Source: Lingula anatina
Taxonomy: Eukaryota > Brachiopoda > Lingulata > Lingulida > Lingulidae
Assembly: GCF_001039355.2 (NCBI RefSeq)
Contig: NW_019775180.1
Span: forward strand, 291,337 to 355,336
Reading direction: 5' to 3'
DNA: 64,000 bases
Shown here: positions 1 through 12,146 of the stretch, one piece after another
How the letters are laid out: each line of letters begins with the position of its first letter
Numbering within the stretch: position 1 is the stretch's first letter
Made by a program: the position numbers and the translations under genes
Notes under the pieces: model-generated
Database searches by the model: none
What the model was told of the DNA's origin: nothing
Seen by the model: only the letters and a program-made list of their open reading frames with translations

Positions 1-391
1 CTTTCTAGGGGGAAGAGACCAGTTTTAATTACTGCAACTTTCATAGATCATGTACAAACAAAAAAATTGGATTTAAGACTAGCTTTTTTTATCTTAATAC
101 TCATTTTCATTTAAAATTATGTCATAATTTATTTAAGGCCTTATTAAACAATTAATAATTTTTATCTTATACAATACTTGCAATTTTTTGTTGTCAGAAA
201 AACACGTTAGATTGAGTTTAAGGATTTGTAGTAATGCATTATTATTAAATGTGACGCAGTCGACAATTATATTTCACATTGTGTATGATAAAGTAATGAG
301 TTTTAATCCGTTTGTCTTTGTGTCTATACATGACCCATTTTAATTATAATTCAATAAATTTAAAGCACCTTTTGATTCATTCCGTTCTTAC

Positions 392-3300
392 CATTTTGGC
401 CATAGGAATAGTTTGAGAGGTCGCCATAGTGATGGAGCTTGTCTGCAAAATAGCCAGGACTGTTAACCGTCTGAAAAGAAAATATTCTCTCTGAAATATG
501 AGTTTGCAATCAAATATGGTGGAACCTTTTATAAGTGACGCTAAATGCAGAATTAAAGTGATTCACATTCATTAAAAGATGAAATTGAATAGAATTGAGA
601 GGAAAATGATACTGTCATAATCATAAATAAAATAACGCAAGACCACAACCTATCAAAATAAAATTCTGTGATTTTAGCCTCTTGCGCAAATGCCTCTGTG
701 GTGGAAGGAGGAAAGAAGTGCCGATTATTACCCGCAAGTGGCAATTTCACTATGATCCCTGTTATTAGAAATAACAAAAGGAAACCACGGTTTATTTTTC
801 CGAGGTAATGGTGGATCAAAGTACTGCATACACACACATAACACGATTAGGATTTTTACTTGTTTTTTCTACCTGTTAACGTTCTTGGTTTTATTTTTTA
901 CCTTGTTAAGCGTATTCTCACATATTGGCACAACTGATGAAACACGTTTTTGTCCAAACACCTCATTTAATAGCTGTCTTTCTTCTTGCCTTGCAACTCA
1001 TGCGTTACTGTGCCAACCCATGAGTAACTGTATCAACAATCATACCAATAATGTCAAAGTTTATTTTTTGTAAAGTATCGCATTTTTTATCAAATTCACT
1101 GAAAAAATGAACTTTAATAATATGAGGATATACTTTTCTGCTGGTCACCAGGGTCGGATTTTTGAATAAGCAGACTGACCACGTGTTATGGGCATAACAG
1201 ATAAGGCGGCACCGATAAGCTGTCAGAGTAAAAAATGGAAAAAGTTTGATAAAAATTTAGAAAGTGATATTTGGATCGCAGATATATGGGTGAATCAGTC
1301 TGAAGATTATACGGATCATTATGGAAAGAAGTGCATTATTTGGAAAATATAGTTTCAGGTTCAACTAGATTCTCTATTTAAGGTCTACCTACTTCTAAGA
1401 GAGTCGTATGGGCTGCCCTCAATATACATTGGGTTAACACAAGTAGTCCATAATTGTATTCGACATGCTGCGAGCCGAACATATTGAATTTACTACTGTC
1501 ATCTTCATCTTTCAGCACAGGTTATTGGCAAGTGTAGCCGATGCGATCTATTTCTGAATCTTTCGAAACTGATACCTGTCAGTATGGGGAATCGCAACTT
1601 CCAGTGGTCTCCCGAAAGTAAATTAAATAAAGGCAACAATACAGAGAAAGGTCAGTGTATTAATCCGTTAAAAGTAATGTTTTATTTTCCTTTTGCACAC
1701 TAGGGGCACGCCTGAAACTAAAATAACTTTCCAAGTCTTGTTTTTGCCCAGTATGCACGTGACTGGTAATGTTCACAGACAACTTTCTAGGGCCGCATCA
1801 GGGAAAGTTTCGTTTGATTACCTCGACGGCATGTTTTGCTCAAGGAAACCTAGACCTCTGCTGATTACTGCTGCTCCAACCGAGGGATCTGGAAGGCTTA
1901 ACACTGTTCGGTTTCTAGTAAGATAGAAATCTAGGCCGATCATAAAAAGGCAAATTGTTAATCTGAATATTTTTCATCGACTCAACAATTATCAATTTCG
2001 CTTTCTTTTGACAACTTTTTCAATCCAAATGCACAGAAATTAACATAAAATTCTGCAACAGTCTAATCATAGTTTAAAACTTATTTAATCCGGCATCCAT
2101 AGATTTATAAACACAGCTTAATTATTGACCATTACTTCAGTTAGATGCTTGTCGACCAAATCATTCAAAACATTGGTACGTGCATCCTGAAGTTTTAGTT
2201 ATAACGGCAACTTTGAAATGTAACAAATAAGTTTTACTGGTTGAGATGCGAGGTTCTGTTACTTCTGTATGAAAAGGGGGCAGCGAATTCAAGGGTTACC
2301 AGTAAACAGTATTTCTAATGAGTTAAGACTAACTTGATAGCGTTTCTAAAATTAATTGAGCTTTTTCAAAGGTTTGATTCGGGGATTAGTGAATCAGTTT
2401 ATGTGTACAATCTAGGTGAAGGTGATATTAACTTTTACATTGGGTGTGGTCCGTGTACCCCACGAGGCGCTGTTTTCCTTTCGCCAAGACAAAAATTTTA
2501 ATCGTTGCTTTTATGACATATACAAAATAATCTTTCGTGTTCTCACTGTCTTTCAGCGCCATATTTTTCTATTTTTCATCTCCGTTTTTCTTCTTCATGC
2601 ACAGTCTGGAAAATTTCAACTGACTGTGATAATTGAAGTGAGTGGTATCGGATACAAGACACTTCTTTACGACTTAAACCACTTAAGTTTGTTGTTAAAC
2701 ATTTATTGGCTCAGGCAAAGCTAATTTGCTGTATCTTTACCGCCTTTTGAAGTTTATGGTGGATGAGAAAAAATTAATATTGAGACGAATATGCAGAGAA
2801 AACTTCACCTCCCCGTTTGATGGCGATTTTCTTATTATATTTTGAAATACTTTACTGTATTAGTATAGGCAGTGAATTTCACTTGAATTATAGAGAGATG
2901 CAACTTTGTCCTGTTTTCCCTAAATTAAAATCTTGAAACATACTGTTCTCCCAAATTAAAGTAATTGTTGAGAAAATGAAAAATTGATTCTTGTTTCATG
3001 CAACTCCGCGCAATGGGGTCAACAAAAACCTGTTACCTAAGTTTAGTCACCTCGAATCTTTGGAACTTAAAATTAATTCGGCACGCTCAGTGTAGCGTGA
3101 TGGCAGTCGAGATGCAGTGCTTCCGTTCGTCAATTCAGGTCGTGTGTTGCTACCATCTGGAACCGCCATGATTGTATAATCGCATATTTTGTATCAGTCA
3201 CTCATTTATTTATTAATCATATTCATGTCTCTTTCAAATCTGCTCTTTTAAGAATGCAGAATGTCGCTTATTAATATTCTTTATATTAGAATCTTATTTT

Positions 3301-4462
3301 TTCATTCGTGTATTTCATGTTTGGCAATATTTTATTTCATATTTGCTTGATAATCAAATTTCCGAGTAAATTTCCGACATACATCTTCATCTTCCCTGAT
3401 GAGTGGCGTGCGTGGGTGTGATAAGAATTACAAATGATTTAACTCTCAATCTCAAAAAAATATATATTTCAGGCCGCCTTCCCGGGGAGAAGCTCTGAAA
3501 GTATTTTCTCAAGTGGCTAATTTGATACGATAGGTGTGAAAACGGCAGAGGATTTGTAATACAGAATAAGCACTTTAATTTATTTAGATACATTTGAAAC
3601 AATAAACACCGCAGCTTCTTAATTGGCTGCAGGTCCAGATCAGTGCTGCTTCTAAGTTTCATTAGGCAGATTACTGATGGGAGGAATCAATTAGATACTC
3701 GGAAGGAATTAAGAAGCGCGAGAAATTACCCTGCACGTGCATTGAAAGCTGGACTTAATTATAGTCGATAGATTCCAAAGATTTCACTCTGAAGCTCCCC
3801 AAACTTCATCCAGTCAAATTTTCTCGGACAGCTCTCTTCGGAACCTTGACACGACATTTAACGCTCTAATCATTCGTCGATAAAAGTTCAGTTTTAAACC
3901 ATAAATCACACATAAGTCGAATTTTGTGAAAAAAATAACCTTCAGCGCTTTTATTTTTCTTTTGCTTTTTTTTTTAAACATGTCTCCCCTCTGTTCTAAA
4001 ATTATTATTTAAGCAACTACTCTGTATTTACTTTTTTCTTTTATCCTAGGATCTAGTGTAACATGACTGAGCTTCCGATAGGAAAACCAGAGACTTGGAG
4101 ACAGTAAATGCACCCTGAAATTAGTGTCAAGAGGACGTACATGTAGGACGGTGAAAACAGCCCACATACCCCAGGAAACTAATAATTAATAATCAAGTTA
4201 TCGTTTTGCACATTTTTGAATTGAAAATAATTAAAGTGAATCAGTTTGTTCCAATGGAAATAGTGTAAAATTGATTTGCTTCTGTTTTCTCAATTATCTT
4301 TAACACCAAGTATTTCTGAGGTGGGGAATTAAATCAAGCTAAGAAGTCAATGAATATATCAGCTGATACTTGCGGATTAAGATGATTAAGAAAAGCGGGT
4401 CAAAGTAAAGTGTTTGTGGTGTGGCGTTGTAAAATATATTAAGTGTATTTATTCATGTTCAT

Positions 4463-4497
<35 letters not shown>

Positions 4498-6196
4498 GAA
4501 TCACATCATAAAACAAACTATATTAAGTATCTAATGCATTTGCCTTTGAGGAGTAAAATTAAACACAACATTAAATTATTAATTTTTTCTCCAACGGAAA
4601 TTCAATTTCTTTATTAAATGAAAAGTAGAAAAAACAGATGAGTCATGGGGTAATAAAAAAAACTGAAATTCTTCATTAAAAATTCTGAATGTACATTTTA
4701 TAACTATTTAGTAAAAACACTCTTGCAAGCTTTTAAAAACATCATCTCTTGTTTAACAAGATTGCTGTGTTGATTACATTTAATTTGTCAAGCCTCTTTT
4801 TTTTAAATTACTTTCTTAAAATGTCGTTTCCTTTGAAAGTTGTTTTAAATAAAAATTACCCCCATCTCGCGTCCTGTAAATGTTTAACACGTGTGATTCA
4901 CTACGTAGAGCACGTTTCGCTCTTGACGACATGTGGATGTTATTGTTTTTCTATTATCTTAGGATCTGCTGTTACATGAACGTGCTTCCGATATGAAAAC
5001 CAGACATTTGGAGACAGTAAATGTACCCTGAAATTAGTCTCAAAGTCAAGGAGCGGTACGACAGGAGGGCAAAAAATAAATATAATGAACCAAGTTTAAG
5101 GGACTGTACATATGAATATGATTACACGCTATGCAAGTCTGTCGACCAATGATTACTTTTCAGTGTTTTCGGCAGTGTTTATTAATCACAGTTGTACTAT
5201 TGTATTGTTTTCAATCATTCCACTGTCACTCACCATGTAATCAGAGCCACTGCTTGTTGACCCGTTGTCGTTGTTGTTATCATCCCCATGGCCCATTCTA
5301 CTGCCGTGAAGGAGATCTTCTAAACTCTCGATGTATTCGATGGCATTCCGTAAAATTTCCACTTTGGGGAGACGCTGATTGGGATTGGGGCACGTCCGGC
5401 GTTTCAGTGTCTCAAAAGCTTCGTTCACTTTACGTAAACGTCGACGCTCACGCAGCGTCGCTGCTTTCCGCCTGTCTATTGTGACGGTCTTTTTCTTGCA
5501 GGCCTTGCACGCCCAGAGGAGACAGCGACGGTTCCCTGGCCCGTGGAACCCTGGGGCAAGAATGTGTGGGATGTGTTCCCCGTCCCCATCCTCCTCTTCG
5601 GACCCCACGTCAGACTCCATGTCTTCAGCCTTCACGTCACTGTGGTCGTGACGGTCATGGTCTCGGTCTTGTTTCGTTTTGTTGCTTTCACTACCGCTAC
5701 TGTCTTTTTTGTTCATTTTGTTACCGTTATTGTTGTTGTCATTCCCACATTTCTTGTCTTCGCCCTGTGTTGACATTGGTGAACTTGGTTCAGATTTGGT
5801 GTTTGCCTGTGAATTGGGTGAACAGTTACTACTGTCCCTGGGTGCATACTCTAAGTCTGTAGACTGTCTCTGAAAATTGCTCTGGACATTATAATAGTGT
5901 TGATTAGTTGTGGGTAGGTTACGGTAGCCATATGTCTCTGGAAAGTGACTTCTTTCATATCCTCTTGCATATGTTCCCGTCGCTTGGCCGTAATAATCGA
6001 CACCAATGCTGGCTGAAGGGTGATGATGAGAGTGGGAAATGTCCATTAACTGCCCTGGGTCCGTCATGTCCATCCGTCGGAAACTCGGGTGCTGTGTCGG
6101 GTAGTATGGCCCTGGTCCCATGGCGGCCGCGGCTGCTGCGGCTGCTGCAGCGTTTGGATCATACCTACAGCTTCGCATATCTGTCATCATCATCAT
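392..6196 (-). CDS. MyoD: MyoD-family myogenic regulatory factor (bHLH), 3' end outside window
   Basis: Transcription factor that activates muscle genes by binding E-boxes as a heterodimer with E proteins. Exon 1 is 6196-5234 (321 codons, donor GTGAGT, phase 0). Exon 2 is 470-392 (26 codons plus one base) after a strong TTTTCTTTTCAG acceptor; it encodes [20 protein letters not shown] and more. A pyrimidine-rich CCCCCTAG acceptor at bases 5-6 suggests that exon 3 begins at base 4. Residues 16-25 are poly-Ala, followed by a Ser/Asn/Asp-rich region. The Cys-rich MRF motif [12 protein letters not shown] starts near 225 and the bHLH spans about 242-296. The basic region keeps the Ala-Thr pair and the junction Lys that define myogenic specificity in vertebrate MyoD. 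The start has a CCACCATG context; four Met codons follow in a row. I cannot separate MyoD from the other vertebrate MRFs, because invertebrates usually have one gene. Confidence 0.93.
471..5233 (-). other. MyoD intron 1 (4.76 kb)
   Basis: AT-rich intron between MyoD exons 1 and 2. It holds a CA microsatellite at 4464-4493 and a pair of direct repeats of about 90 bp at roughly 4049-4135 and 4958-5045. I saw no other coding exon on either strand; open frames here are short and without recognisable content. Confidence 0.75.
4464..4493. repeat. (CA)n microsatellite
   Basis: Uninterrupted CA dinucleotide run of about 15 units inside MyoD intron 1. Confidence 0.9.
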
Positions 6197-6261
6197 GGTG
6201 GAAGTCTAGAGAAACACCTATGTGGCAATATTCACGAGGTAAAAAGAGTAGCAACAGGGAA

Positions 6262-6267
6262 TTTATA
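6262..6267 (-). promoter_or_regulatory. TATA box of the MyoD gene
   Basis: TATAAA on the minus strand, in the context CCTATAAATTCCC, lies 66 bases upstream of the MyoD start codon. A start site about 30 bases downstream would give a 5' UTR of roughly 40 bases. An ACTCG pentamer repeat (6282-6301) sits just upstream of the box. The other promoters in this window show no such box close to the start. Confidence 0.55.
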
Positions 6268-6281
6268 GGCCCCGCAGCTTA

Positions 6282-6301
6282 ACTCGACTCGACTCGACTC
6301 G
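6282..6301. repeat. (ACTCG)4 tandem pentamer
   Basis: Four uninterrupted copies of ACTCG immediately upstream of the MyoD TATA box. Confidence 0.8.
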
Positions 6302-9182
6302 TCCGGCACCCTCCTACTACACTGTTTTGTAGAGGACTTCAGCATCCACCCTCTTGCCTTACTAATTATTGGTTTAAAAGTAACAGGAAATAGAGGTGAA
6401 GTCTTGCTACCATGTACAAATTATCAGAGGGATCCGCCGAGATTCACGAGTATCGTCTGCTCAGTGTAACACATGAATGGCCCTCCTTGCCTGTGAGCTA
6501 CTTGTTTATATGCTATCGTAGTTCAGGTTTACTACTGCGTATGATCGGCGGGAAATCCGAGCTGAGCCTCCAGTCAATCAAGCAAACTTTTTCAATTAAT
6601 TAATCCAGTGTTGGAGAGTCATTACCTAGCTATCAATCAACACCGCGAGAGGATCATACCGACCAATAGGGATGGTTCTGTCTTAGCCACTTTAATTTGG
6701 GGTGTGACTTTTTTCCATGTGCATCATCATATCCCGGTCTAAGTCATAATTTTGATATGAAACTGTTTGTAAGAATAGAACGGTTTCACGCGGTACTTCT
6801 CGCGATTGGAGATATTACGTGAAGTATTTCCTACCTTATTGTTTTAATTATACGACAACGATGCAATTATATTTAGTTGATCTCGGCGCTCTTGCAATCC
6901 CTATTTTAAATGGAATCGACCAACTTCAAAGCAGACGACAAGATTCAGGTCAACTACAGAGGTCGGCAGTGCTTGAAACTGCTACCAGATGGAGAGGGCA
7001 ATTTTTTGGTCGAAATTCAAAATTCCCTTAAGTTTTCGATTCAGGCTTAATATTTTGTCACTGTTTCGAACTTTATTTCGATTACATTTCTAAGTACACT
7101 GAATAATCACTATACTGCCGACCTTCAGAAGACACGCCTTTGTTTTTAAGTTGTTTTTGTTTGGGAGGTGACAAATTGACTTCTGGTAAAACAATTACTG
7201 TTACTTTTTTGTGCATGAATGAGAGGTTGTAGTACATAGTATGATTAATTGTTTAACAGACAATTTATTTCCTGTTTAGTTTCAAATGTACTTTGGTTAA
7301 TTTTGGTGTAATTACTTTTCCTTCTCAGTCAGTTTTCTTCATTTTTTTCCCCTCTTTTTTCTATTAAATTAATTTTCTCTTTTAACCGTTTTCAAGATTT
7401 AGCTTTTTCTCTTCTCTTTTTTTTTACAAGCGCACCAGCACCGATGTAAAATTACACCGTGACACCTGAAGGGTGGCTAGACATAACTAGAGGAAGGATG
7501 GAGAGCTCATCTATTATCAAATTAATATAAACGGACTTCGAGAATGGAGAGGTTCGTCCCACTTTCTAGGCATAAGTTAAGGGGCGCTCATGAAAAAAAA
7601 ACCCAGAAAATGGACCGAAGACGCAGAAAAGAAAAAATAGTCTTTAACATATGCTGGCAAAATCGCATGAGACAGGTACATTAAGAGGTAGAACTAAGCA
7701 GGCCAATCAAAATACAGCTAGCAATATTGATACTCGTTTTTAGCAAATTAACAAATATTAAAAACAAACAGTAACATTGCTTATTTAAACTTTGAATTCG
7801 AGCGTAATAGCTTTAGTGTAAAAATAAACCCTAGACTTGTTACTTGAGTCCACTGGAGACTTTGGCAAGCTAAAAGATTCTAATGAAGGCCAGAGTCAAT
7901 GTCTTTAAAGGCAATCAGTGAGTTAGTGTAAGTTTCTTAACTTTTCTTTTGAAGTTTAAGAAGTGGTATGCTACGAATGGGTTTATGAGACACCAATGCT
8001 AAAGCTAATTAATAGCTAGCGAGCTAATCGAATAATCCGATGTTTTCGTTGTGTCAAACTTTGTTGTAGAGTTTTCCCGGATTGGCCTTGTAACCGCAGC
8101 GCCCCCAGGCTACCGATGTGTTCTCTCAAAGCAGTAGCGTTATTTTCAAAGTTTATCGGCAATTCTGGCTTATTTATGTACATTAGTCTATCGACATTTT
8201 GGGGCCTTTGTACATATTTACAGCCATGTATTACCTTCAGCTCTTTAGGTAAAGGCCTATTAAGCAATTCAGGTTACTGATGGAAAATTAATAAGACACG
8301 CTTCGTTGCAGAAAAAAACGCGCTGGAGGGTTTTACGCAAAGTCTAGAATGTGAAATATCAGTGTCATATTTCGAAAATGTGGTCCGGGGGATGTACGCA
8401 ATTTATAAAACATAGGCGTATGTGCATGCATGGTGCCAATGTTTATAACTGTGCCTACTTCCAAGTGTGTGATCGCGTGCATGTGTTGTGTGAGTGCGCG
8501 CCCTCGTGTCTCTGTGCCGTCATTATTGCACGATTGTTCAGAAACCATTTAAATTGTCTATAAAAACAAGATAACTTGTGTCTCCTTTATAAAAAGTATG
8601 GAAAGGAAAAAATCGGGTTCTTTAAAAATATACCCCTCTAAAATAGTTTAAAATCAACTATCATTGATCATCTCTCAAAATTTATCAAAACTTGATGTGT
8701 TTTTGGAAATTAAAACATATCTCAAGCAGGCAGCGGAACTGCATGATGAAATACACCGAGTCTACAAATATTGTGACCTATTCGCATCATAGGCCCCCTT
8801 TCGGTCATCATGTTGTTCCCAGAAATCCCGATATTTCCCTTTTCTCATTTCCGATTTTATTAGTAATGATAATATTTTCATACTAGAGCCATTTCACAAA
8901 AAGCTATGGCTTGGAGGAATGCATAGGCCTTAACCAAAATCCATATCTAATTCTGGATTATAGATATCAACAAAGAGGGGGCAATTCCTCACTTACCGCC
9001 AACACCCAACCTCGAAGAAGAATATTAAAAAGTGGTGCGTGCCATTTGAAGCATTTTTCAGAAATAAGTATACAAGAAACAGGCCTTTACGGAGCCCCTG
9101 CGTGTGTGTCGGTATTAGTGGGACGAGATAAGCTTCATCCTCCATTTTGTTTTGAAAAATGGGGAGGGCACTCGCTCCGTGT

Positions 9183-9224
9183 CATTATTATTATTATTAT
9201 TATTATCATCATTATTATTATTAT
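9183..9224. repeat. (ATT)n microsatellite
   Basis: ATT trinucleotide run with one ATC interruption. Confidence 0.9.
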
Positions 9225-9943
9225 GTAGCGTTTTTCTTTCTTTAGTATCAGTTGCAAAAGAGATGTTGGCGCATAAAGATCATGGTAAAAAAAAACGTTT
9301 TAAGTTTTAAAACTTTCTTTAAATGACCCATCTTCGGGGATTAACATTTTTAAAACTTATCTAAAGACTTTCTTTAAAAAAGCCGCCTCTTCAGTTGATA
9401 TATTCCTTAATTTCCATTTCTTTTTTTTTTTTAAGATTACACATCTAAAATAAAAGTAGCAGTACCATGTTTGGTCATCACTAAACATTCGGTTGGACGA
9501 TGATAATCAGTTACCTCGATCGTGTCTCTAATCATCATCCCCTAATACGATTATAGTTTTATCTTTCCTCATCTATCTCTGTATGTTTTCTTTTCGGCGG
9601 GTGCCATATCCATTGCAGTTTCAATCACCGGCTTTACCCAGAAGCTTTAATAGAATCGATGAGCCAAGATTAGATCATGGATCAAAATTAGCCAGCTGAA
9701 TCCTCGAGAGGTTTCGCCTTGGGGTGTTTCCGATGCACCTTCTGCAAATTGATTAATTAAGTTTTGAAAAGTAGCTTTTAATCATTTCCTTATCAGCCAA
9801 GCAACTTAATTGTTGGTATTTCAGGTTATACGAAAAGCCTCTCTTTTCCTGCTGATTTTATTCAAATTAATTCTCTGCGTTTATTTTTCAACGAAACAAG
9901 TCTCTTCACCAGTTATGGTGCTACTATTTTCGGTCTCTCATAC

Positions 9944-9976
<33 letters not shown>
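9944..9976. repeat. (GA)n microsatellite
   Basis: GA dinucleotide run with a single GC interruption. Confidence 0.9.
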
Positions 9977-10280
9977 TCCACAAACATTCCTATTTCTGCC
10001 CATGCACACAAAGATCGGCATATTCAAATGATAAAAACATTTTAAAATCCTGTTTTTGTAGACACTATACCTAAATGTCCTAGTATCTGCTATCACTATT
10101 CTTATATGTTTAGAAAGTTTTGAGTTACTTAACTTTTTAACTTGTCAGAACTAATTATCATGTAATATTTCCAGTTAACAGCAGAGGGTTCTTGATGATG
10201 GGTTAAGCAAGAAATTTCACAAACCCCAGAACATGTATGTCATGCATTTCGTTATGATTTCGTTCTTCCGTCCATTGGTC

Positions 10281-10282
<2 letters not shown>

Positions 10283-10376
<94 letters not shown>
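10283..10376. repeat. Compound (CT)n(CA)n microsatellite
   Basis: About 29 CT units followed directly by about 18 CA units. This is a purine/pyrimidine-asymmetric tract joined to an alternating tract. Confidence 0.95.
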
Positions 10377-10377
<1 letters not shown>

Positions 10378-12146
10378 TACATAAACATACTGAGCTGCAA
10401 CATAGTGTGCACCTTTATTAAGTAAAAAAAAACTTTAAAAACAAGATGATGGCTTTTACCTAACTTATCAAACATTTATCAGGTGTATTCATTGCTTGTT
10501 TTGTCAACAATTTGACAGTGTTTCTATTTAAGAAAGTTTGATCAGTATCCATTGTAACTGACATTTGAGAGATGGAAAATTTTGCACAAAACTCGCGTTA
10601 TTTTGATCTAAAAATTGCTTACTGCATGTTAAAGTGGTTTAAAGTTTGAAAGTCATTCAAATTGTTTTCTTTAAAGTGAAAAATACGTACTGGTACAGAA
10701 GCGTGGTTTGAGAGAGAGAAAGAAAGACTGATGCAGATGGTGTACTTAAAACTAGATATGATACACAATGTCCATCTAAAGCTCTCTTAAACTCCAGTGA
10801 AACCACTCAGCAGTTGTACAACAGTTGAGTCATAACAAAATGTATTTACAGCTAAGAGCGAAGCACGAAAAGAAAACGTCGATACGAAACGTGTCAAAGG
10901 TAAGTCGAGCTGGCGCACAGTGCAATGTTTGAGATATTCAGCCAAAGACGCATCCAGCGCAATCACTTGGACCCAACTGAAGCAATATGTTTGAACATGT
11001 CTTGCACAAGCATATCGAACAGACATTCTACGTACATTTCTAACGTTGAATTCTGCGATACTTACCACTGCTTCAAAGTGTAGATAAAGCCTGTTTGAGT
11101 ATCCATAAATATATACGTTTAGAGTGTGTAGGTCTTAGATCACTGTGCTTTTTTTCTCTAAAGAAAGTTAAAAAAAGTTATTATATAATCTGGTCAATGC
11201 CCTTACATTTTGTTGTTTTCAGTTCTTCTAATTACCCTACTTAAGTTCTGGGACATCATTAAAAAAAGCCTGTCTTTGACGTTCGTACGTAATATGGACG
11301 TTGTATGAGAAAACACACTTCGTCCTCGACCCAATCACCAATCATGACACATCTTACGGGGTACTGGGACTGTCTTTATACATGTATATTTACCCGGATT
11401 GCCTCATTCCCTGTTGAAGATGTTCTAAACAATTTCAATGTTAGCTGTTGACTGAAGAAAATCATTTCATTCTTATAACATTACAAAGCGAATGAAATTC
11501 TGAATGATGTAATAAAAGTAAATGTTGCAATGAAATATGATTTGTATACATATGCACACACAGCATTACAGGTTCAGAGAAGCTTAATAATAACAAAGTC
11601 ATGCCCTTGATGCGCTTTGTTGGTTGCTCAGCAGTAATGTAGTTTCTACGTCAATATAGATTTTATACACTGTTAAATTGGTCTTGTTTGCAGGTATATA
11701 CGTCAATAGATACTAATGAGTGCATCCTGAAGTTCTTACCACCGCCAGCTGTACTTCTAGATTGCCAATAATAAAATGTTTAATACTACCGACGGTTAAA
11801 CTGATTAACTGGAAAGGCGACTGTCCATCTCCGAAATGATTAATGCATCTATATGCTCTCCATTTCTTCGAAAATACTGTCAATTTACGTAATGGATAAG
11901 AGAGGATAACTTACACGCAGGGCATATTCAAAGTAATCGTTGTAATTACAATAAAATAATATATTTATCCTGTAAGTGATAATATATGAGAAAGAGTGGT
12001 ATAAGACACCGCTCCAGTTGAGTAATTACACGACACTTAAGCAGTCGGTTCTCAATTCGACAAGCTCTAGAAGAAAAGGAACCACAAACTCCCTTACACT
12101 GCCAGTGTTACGACTAACCGACTGACGTTAGACACAACTGGGAGAG

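Larger units (their letters stand above)
6302..12146. other. Intergenic region without recognised gene
   Basis: About 5.8 kb between the divergently oriented MyoD (minus) and neurotrophin (plus) genes. I see no splice-flanked coding exon. It holds an ATT tract (9183-9224), a GA tract (9944-9976) and a long CT/CA compound microsatellite (10283-10376). The part near 12.1 kb should include the neurotrophin promoter, but no clear TATA box was found. Confidence 0.6.

Noticed and set aside
5131-5873. Several plus-strand open frames across MyoD exon 1
   Set aside because: They are opposite-strand shadows of the MyoD coding exon, whose bHLH is unmistakable on the minus strand.
8016-8563. Open frames of 70-83 codons near 8.0-8.6 kb
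   Set aside because: No splice context, promoter or recognisable domain; composition is like random intergenic sequence.
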